10,006 nucleotides of DNA, from NCBI GenBank assembly GCA_023267515.1, contig JAHFNF010000024.1:1-10006 (forward strand), given 5' to 3'. Positions within the stretch are counted from its first letter, which is position 1. The number at the start of each line of letters is the position of its first letter. The position numbers and the translations under genes were made by a program. Under the pieces are notes generated by a model. It was given only the letters and a program-made list of their open reading frames with translations. It made no database searches and was not told where the DNA came from. Positions 6,187-10,006 of the stretch are shown here, piece by piece. This DNA is from Candidatus Nomurabacteria bacterium (lineage in GTDB: Bacteria; Patescibacteriota; Minisyncoccia; Phycocordibacterales; UBA9973).

Positions 6187-6711
6187 ATGTTTGCTGATCC
6201 GGTAAAAATTTTGCAAAACTTTGGTATTGCCGAGTCTATGATCATAGTAGACCTTGGAGCCGGGTCAGGTTTTTATTCGCTAGCGGCGGCAAAAATGGCG
6301 CCAACTGGCAAAGTTTATGCCGTTGAAGTGCAGAAAGATTTTCTAACAACCTTAAAAACAAAAGCGCAAACTGAGCATTTAAACAACATTGAAGGAATTT
6401 GGGGAGATATTGAAAAAATTGGCGGGACAAAATTGGCGGACGGGGTGGCTGATGTAGCTATCGTTTCTAATGTTTTATTTTTATCCTTGAGTAAAAAAAA
6501 ATTACTAGAAGAAACGTGGCGGATTTTAAAGCGTGGTGGCCGAGTACTCTTTATTGATTGGTCAGATAGTTCTTCCACTCTTGGTCCAAAGTCGGACAGA
6601 GTTTTACTGCCTGATAAAGCGAGAGGACTTTTTGAGACTGAGAAATTTATATATGATCGCGATATTCCCGCTGGGGCGCACCATTATGGTATGATATTTA
6701 AAAAGATATGA
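6187..6711 (+). CDS. Small class I SAM-dependent methyltransferase
   Basis: A 174-aa cytosolic methyltransferase with a Rossmann fold. Motif I, which binds S-adenosylmethionine, is IIVDLGAGSGFYS at 19-31. The acidic end of the second strand is KVYAVEV (42-48). A GDIEKIGG loop (78-85) gives the adenine-contacting Asp, and ADVAIVSNVLFL (88-99) is the motif IV strand. ILKRGGRVLFIDW (112-124) is the usual motif VI with the following strand. It resembles the UbiE/Methyltransf_31 type but is short and lacks a clear substrate domain, so the target cannot be named. The Asn of the family's common NVLxH motif is present (N95). It overlaps the next gene by 4 nt (ATGA at 6708-6711), which suggests translational coupling. 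The start is fixed by the -10 box 6 nt upstream. Confidence 0.8.
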   Translation: MFADPVKILQNFGIAESMIIVDLGAGSGFYSLAAAKMAPTGKVYAVEVQKDFLTTLKTKAQTEHLNNIEGIWGDIEKIGGTKLADGVADVAIVSNVLFLSLSKKKLLEETWRILKRGGRVLFIDWSDSSSTLGPKSDRVLLPDKARGLFETEKFIYDRDIPAGAHHYGMIFKKI

Positions 6712-8015
6712 ATAAAACAGGAAATTTTCAGCTCATAGTTTTAATCGTCTTTATTGTAGGCGCCGTCTTTGGCATTTTGGTGTTTTCGGGTCTTATCAAC
6801 ATTGGCAACAAGAGTAGCACGGTCGTGCAAGGTAGCGCAGTACTTTGGGGAACAGTAAAATTTACATCTATTGCTCCTGCTTTGGAGACTTTTTCTTTAG
6901 CTAATCCAACTTTAAATGTGCAGTATGTGGAAAAAAATCCTCTGACTTTTGATCAAGAATTATTAGAAGCTCTCGCCGAAGGTAAAGGACCCGATATGTT
7001 TATTTTGCCGGATGATTTGATCGTGCATTATCGGAATAAGATTATGCCGATACCATTTGCTAGTTTTCCCGAGGCATCTTTTCGTAGCTCCTTTGCCGGA
7101 GCTGGGGAAATTTATTTAAACAGTACAGGGGTGCTCGCTTTGCCTTTAGCGATAGATCCGCTAGTCCTTTATTATAGTCGGAGCGCTTTTGACGCCGCGG
7201 GGATAATTAATCCACCAGTTTATTGGAATGATATGCAAAACATAGTGTCCCTCCTCACCCAGAAAAATCAAGATGGAAAAATAGTAAAAAGCGCGGTAGC
7301 CCTGGGGCAGTTTTCAAATATTTTACACGCGAAAGATATTATTTCAATGCTTTTTATGCAAGCGGGCAGTCCGATAGTTATCCTAAATGGAGATTCCCTC
7401 TCTTCCGCTCTAACCGATAGCAATCTTTCAACCCAGGCGGTGGATCTCGGCCCGATTCTAAGTTTCTACACCAGTTTTGCTGATCCACTGAGCGCTCTGT
7501 ATTCTTGGAATAGATCGTTAGCAAACTCTCGTGATTCTTTTAGCGCGGACAAGCTGGCGCTTTACTTTGGATATGGTAGCGAACTTGGACTTATCACAGC
7601 CAAAAATCCAAATCAAAATTTTTATATTGCTCCGGTGCCCCAGATAAAAAATTCCAATTTTAAACTGACCTTTGGGCACACTTACGGCATAGCTATTTCC
7701 GCTTATACTAAAAATCAGGCTGTGGCCTTCACTGTGGCAGGTCTTTTAGCGAACGGAGATTTTGCAAAGGATTTTGCCAATGCGCTCCTTATCGCGCCAG
7801 CTAGACGGGATTTACTAGCCACCAAACCCACTGATGCTTATTTCCCAGTCTTTTATGACTCCGCTCTTTTTGCTCGCTCTTGGCTGGATCCTGCGCCGGC
7901 GGAAACTGATGCGATATTCCAGCGAATGGTGGAAAATGTTTTATCCAATAATTTATCGGCCGAAAACTCCATCGGCGACGCTGCTTCTAAATTACAGCTT
8001 CTTTTGACAAAATAA
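6708..8015 (+). CDS. Membrane-anchored extracellular solute-binding protein (family 1)
   Basis: A 435-aa protein of the MalE/UgpB-type solute-binding family, which captures sugars or similar solutes outside the membrane. One N-terminal hydrophobic helix (about 8-30) without a lipobox Cys should act as an uncleaved anchor. The first lobe has TLNVQYVEKNP (68-78), then FDQELLEALAEGKGPDMFILPDD (81-103), typical of the family. LPLAIDPLVLYYSRSAFDAAGI (145-166) and PPVYWNDM (169-176) match the usual LYYNKxxFxxAGI...PPxTWxE. The C-terminal part keeps the hinge-crossing layout (APVPQI 308-313, SAYTKNQAVAFTVAGLL 331-347). It overlaps the methyltransferase by 4 nt and ends 3 nt before the FN3/pilin gene. 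No ABC permease or ATPase gene lies in the window. The ligand is unknown, and a structural or adhesive role beside the pilins is possible. Confidence 0.8.
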   Translation: MNKTGNFQLIVLIVFIVGAVFGILVFSGLINIGNKSSTVVQGSAVLWGTVKFTSIAPALETFSLANPTLNVQYVEKNPLTFDQELLEALAEGKGPDMFILPDDLIVHYRNKIMPIPFASFPEASFRSSFAGAGEIYLNSTGVLALPLAIDPLVLYYSRSAFDAAGIINPPVYWNDMQNIVSLLTQKNQDGKIVKSAVALGQFSNILHAKDIISMLFMQAGSPIVILNGDSLSSALTDSNLSTQAVDLGPILSFYTSFADPLSALYSWNRSLANSRDSFSADKLALYFGYGSELGLITAKNPNQNFYIAPVPQIKNSNFKLTFGHTYGIAISAYTKNQAVAFTVAGLLANGDFAKDFANALLIAPARRDLLATKPTDAYFPVFYDSALFARSWLDPAPAETDAIFQRMVENVLSNNLSAENSIGDAASKLQLLLTK

Positions 8016-8018
8016 TTT

Positions 8019-9347
8019 ATGAAAAATTTTACAAAAAAAATAATTCTGACTGCCGTATTCATTTTAGTAACTTTTTTTTCATTTCATCACTTTGTTTTAG
8101 CGGGTCCTATTGTTAATACGTCAAACATAGGTTCAACTTCGGTTACTCTCTCTGCTTCTGGGCTTAGCGACAACACAGTATATAGTTTTCAAATCACTAA
8201 CCAGACCACCTTTGCATCTGATACGGTGACATTTACCACTCCTAATATGATTTTCACACATACGTCCAACTTGATAGGCCTCAGCCCCAATACCCAATTT
8301 ATGGTCGCCTTAACACACAATGCCATCGCGGAGAGTGTAATTTATTTTACTACTTTACCGCTAAATACAGAATCTCTTTCAGTCACTAGTCAAACCACCA
8401 ACTCCGTTACCTTAAAAGCGGAAGGTTTAAATATTGGAGAAGATTATCAAATCAGCATTTGGACCACTAGCAATGTTTTTCAATTTTCCTGGGATCTAAA
8501 CAATGTTGCGAGCAATTCCATCACCACTACTTCACCTAGTACCAATCCGATTCCGGCTGGCACTTACGTAGCAAAGCTTGATAATCAGGCCTCTCAGCTT
8601 GTCGCTACCAGCGCTCCTTTTACGATCTCGGCAGTGCTTACTGTCACCGCTCAGACTGCCACCTCTGTCACTCTCCAAGCAGTCGGTCTCACGGTGGGGG
8701 AAGATTATCGCATCAATATTTTTACCGCTGCTAATGTTTTACAATTTGGCTGGGATATAAATAATGCTTCCAATATTTCTGTCACCTCCACTTCACCTTC
8801 CACTAATCCGTTATCTCCTGGTTCGTATGTGGCAAAACTTTTAGAAGTGGTGCCACCACAGATTATTGCCACAAGCGCCTCCTTTACTATTACCACTTCT
8901 ACGCCTCTTCCAAATCCAACGCCAGCACCAGTTCCTTCGCCACCGGCGCCTGCCCAGGTTCCAAACTCTAATCCCACCCCAAACTCTAACCCTAATAACC
9001 AATCTTCAAATATTGTGCCTTGTGGTACAGAAAGGGAAACGCCGACTCCGCCAGACGTTGTCGGCAAGATAAAAAATCCTTGTGACTTTAAATATTTTCT
9101 TAAACTGGTGAATAATGTCGTGCGATTTATACTCTTCAAGTTGGCGGTACCACTGGCGGCTATAATGTTTTGCTATGCTGGGTTCTTGCTGCTTACCGCT
9201 GGCGGAGAGAGCGCTCACGCCAAGGAGAAGGCGAAAAAAATATTATGGGGAGCGGTGAAAGGGCTCGTTTTAGCCGCCGCCGCTTGGCTTATTATTAGTC
9301 TAATACTAACTACCCTTGGCTATGATGGATCTTGGATAGGTTTTTAA
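8019..9347 (+). CDS. Secreted FN3-like beta-domain protein fused to a two-helix pilin module
   Basis: A 442-aa chimeric surface protein. Residues 1-28 look like a signal peptide (basic start, hydrophobic core, end near VLAG). Residues 31-113 form a fibronectin-III-like domain with Thr/Ser-rich strands (STSVTLSASGLSDNTVYSFQI). Two related beta-domains follow at 120-204 and 207-292, each with SVTLxAxGLxxGEDYxIxI and SPSTNPxxxGxYVAKL. A Pro/Asn-rich linker (295-328) acts as a stalk. The C-terminal part (335-436) has two Cys (C335, C355), then two transmembrane helices (about 371-393 and 411-433) around a basic loop (AKEKAKKILWGAVKG). This is the layout of the TrbC/VirB2-like T4SS pilin proteins common in CPR genomes. 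Fusing a display domain to a pilin base suggests a surface adhesin or pilus tip; this is inferred from architecture. It begins 3 nt after the solute-binding gene and has no Shine-Dalgarno sequence. Confidence 0.75.
   Translation: MKNFTKKIILTAVFILVTFFSFHHFVLAGPIVNTSNIGSTSVTLSASGLSDNTVYSFQITNQTTFASDTVTFTTPNMIFTHTSNLIGLSPNTQFMVALTHNAIAESVIYFTTLPLNTESLSVTSQTTNSVTLKAEGLNIGEDYQISIWTTSNVFQFSWDLNNVASNSITTTSPSTNPIPAGTYVAKLDNQASQLVATSAPFTISAVLTVTAQTATSVTLQAVGLTVGEDYRINIFTAANVLQFGWDINNASNISVTSTSPSTNPLSPGSYVAKLLEVVPPQIIATSASFTITTSTPLPNPTPAPVPSPPAPAQVPNSNPTPNSNPNNQSSNIVPCGTERETPTPPDVVGKIKNPCDFKYFLKLVNNVVRFILFKLAVPLAAIMFCYAGFLLLTAGGESAHAKEKAKKILWGAVKGLVLAAAAWLIISLILTTLGYDGSWIGF
8376..8894 (+). repeat. Tandem duplication of a beta-domain inside the FN3/pilin gene
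   Basis: Two consecutive units (8376-8630 and 8637-8894) encode domains of about 85 residues that align end to end, with well over half of the residues identical and a single one-residue length difference. Codons have diverged more than the protein, so the duplication is not recent. The first domain (residues 31-113) is only distantly related to these two. Confidence 0.7.
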
Positions 9348-9366
9348 TCTGATGTATAATATATTT
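9332..9366 (+). promoter_or_regulatory. Consensus promoter of the second pilin gene, predicted leaderless
   Basis: TTGGAT (9332-9337) as -35, a 17-nt spacer and a perfect TATAAT (9355-9360) are followed by 6 nt and ATG at 9367. The -35 box lies inside the last codons of the upstream gene. The upstream in-frame ATG at 9352 would precede the -10 box and so could not be on this transcript. Confidence 0.65.
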
Positions 9367-9732
9367 ATGTTTAAGAAAAAGTTGTTTACATTCTTGCTAG
9401 TCGCAGCAGTTTTTTTGACGCCGGCTATCCCTCTTGTGCAAGCAGCCATAGGTCACGAATGTGACCCAAATAAAGAAGTGTGTAACCCTATAAACTCAAA
9501 CACTATCAACGAATTCATAAAAAAGATTTTAGAGGGAGCAATAAAGATTGGTATCCCGATTATCGCCTTGGCGATCATCTACTGCGGTTTTCTTTTTGTG
9601 GCCGCTCGGGGAAATTCGGAGAAGTTAAAAAAAGCAAAAGACGCTATCACATACACCCTTATCGGCGCGGCTATTTTATTGGGCGCTTGGGCGCTAGCGC
9701 AGCTCATATCGGAGACGGTATTATCACTATGA
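9367..9732 (+). CDS. TrbC/VirB2-like T4SS pilin-type protein
   Basis: A 121-aa protein with a clear signal peptide (MFKKK start, hydrophobic LFTFLLVAAVFLTPAIPL, cleavage near VQA-A at about 26). A short outer segment has two Cys (ECDPNKEVC, about 31-38). Next come an amphipathic stretch (INEFIKKILEGAIK) and two transmembrane helices (about 55-75 and 92-114), separated by the basic loop RGNSEKLKKAKD. This matches the small T4SS pilin-like proteins of Patescibacteria and the C-terminal module of the preceding gene. A longer start at 9352 exists in the same frame, but 9367 is preferred: the promoter's -10 box overlaps codons 2-3 of the longer form, and the signal peptide is better formed from 9367. 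The role, as a subunit of a pilus or transfer channel in the inner membrane, is inferred. Confidence 0.75.
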   Translation: MFKKKLFTFLLVAAVFLTPAIPLVQAAIGHECDPNKEVCNPINSNTINEFIKKILEGAIKIGIPIIALAIIYCGFLFVAARGNSEKLKKAKDAITYTLIGAAILLGAWALAQLISETVLSL

Positions 9733-10006
9733 TCAGCAATTGGCTAAAAAATTATAACGGGCTGTTTGCCGCTTGTGCGCTGGCCAATAATCCAAAATTT
9801 ATTGATCTTTCAAATTATGTGGTCTGCATCATAAGCTCTTCGGTAGTTCCGTTTATATTCGCCTTAGCCACGATGATTTTTATTTGGGGAGTGGCGCAAT
9901 ACATAATGGGAGCGAATGAAGAGGCAAAGCGGGAAAAAGGCAAGCAATTTATGATCTGGGGGATTGTGGCGCTCACGGTGATGGTCTCTGTCTGGGGCTT
10001 GGTCAG
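9729..10006 (+). CDS. Third pilin-like two-helix membrane protein (3' end outside window)
   Basis: A reading frame starting at ATG 9729 overlaps the stop of the previous gene by 4 nt (ATGA) and stays open to the window's end (92 codons). It has no obvious signal peptide: a polar start (MISNWLKNYNGLFAACALANN) is followed by CIISSSVVPFIFALATMIFIWGVAQYI (helix 1, about 38-60). A charged loop (GANEEAKREKGKQ) and a second helix (IWGIVALTVMVSVWGL) follow. The helix-charged-loop-helix pattern, the Pro at the head of helix 1 and the upstream Cys pair repeat the modules of the two preceding genes. It is thus a third relative in tandem, probably translationally coupled to the second. Confidence 0.7.
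   Translation, partial: MISNWLKNYNGLFAACALANNPKFIDLSNYVVCIISSSVVPFIFALATMIFIWGVAQYIMGANEEAKREKGKQFMIWGIVALTVMVSVWGLV

Noticed and set aside
8004..8032. TTGACA at 8004-8009 as the -35 box of a promoter for the FN3/pilin gene
   Set aside because: The hexamer at the right distance (TTTTAC) is poor and lies inside the coding sequence past the ATG. Read-through from the upstream gene is simpler.

Overview
The window looks like chromosome from a Patescibacteria/CPR bacterium, most likely of the Parcubacteria type. Four things suggest this. The genome is moderately AT-rich and compactly packed. Several genes lack any Shine-Dalgarno sequence. The S1 protein has only four domains. A run of small two-helix TrbC/VirB2-like pilins sits beside an orphan solute-binding protein. 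This assignment is inferred from gene content and style; no rRNA is present to confirm it.

Region by region: (1) 1-239 is the end of a peptidyl-tRNA hydrolase gene. (2) 242-1005 is a single-gene element: a REP-associated (HUH, Y1) transposase gene with a perfect 25-31 bp palindrome at each end and a third, degraded copy inside the coding sequence. (3) 1019-1549 has a strong sigma70-type promoter and a strong intrinsic terminator, with no convincing protein gene between them. It is best read as an unidentified structured RNA of about 490 nt. (4) 1548-2639 (minus strand) is ribosomal protein S1, whose leader holds a hairpin and an attenuator-like terminator ending at the start codon. (5) 2801-6152 is a tightly packed set: a metallo-beta-lactamase-fold protein without its metal ligands, a small one-helix membrane protein, and DNA gyrase subunit A. 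(6) 6187-8015 holds a small SAM methyltransferase overlapping a membrane-anchored solute-binding protein. (7) 8019-10006 holds three consecutive proteins that share a two-helix pilin module, the first fused to a large secreted part with a signal peptide, FN3-like beta domains and a Pro/Asn-rich stalk.

Two threads tie the window together. First, four genes (transposase, MBL-fold protein, methyltransferase, second pilin) have a -10 hexamer exactly 6 nt before the ATG. This predicts leaderless mRNAs and corrects the second pilin's start to 9367. Second, 6187-10006 looks like a cell-surface locus: a binding protein held outside the membrane, a beta-domain protein carried on a pilin base, and further pilin-like subunits. 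It may be a CPR type IV secretion/pilus-like surface apparatus, but its job is inferred only from domain content.
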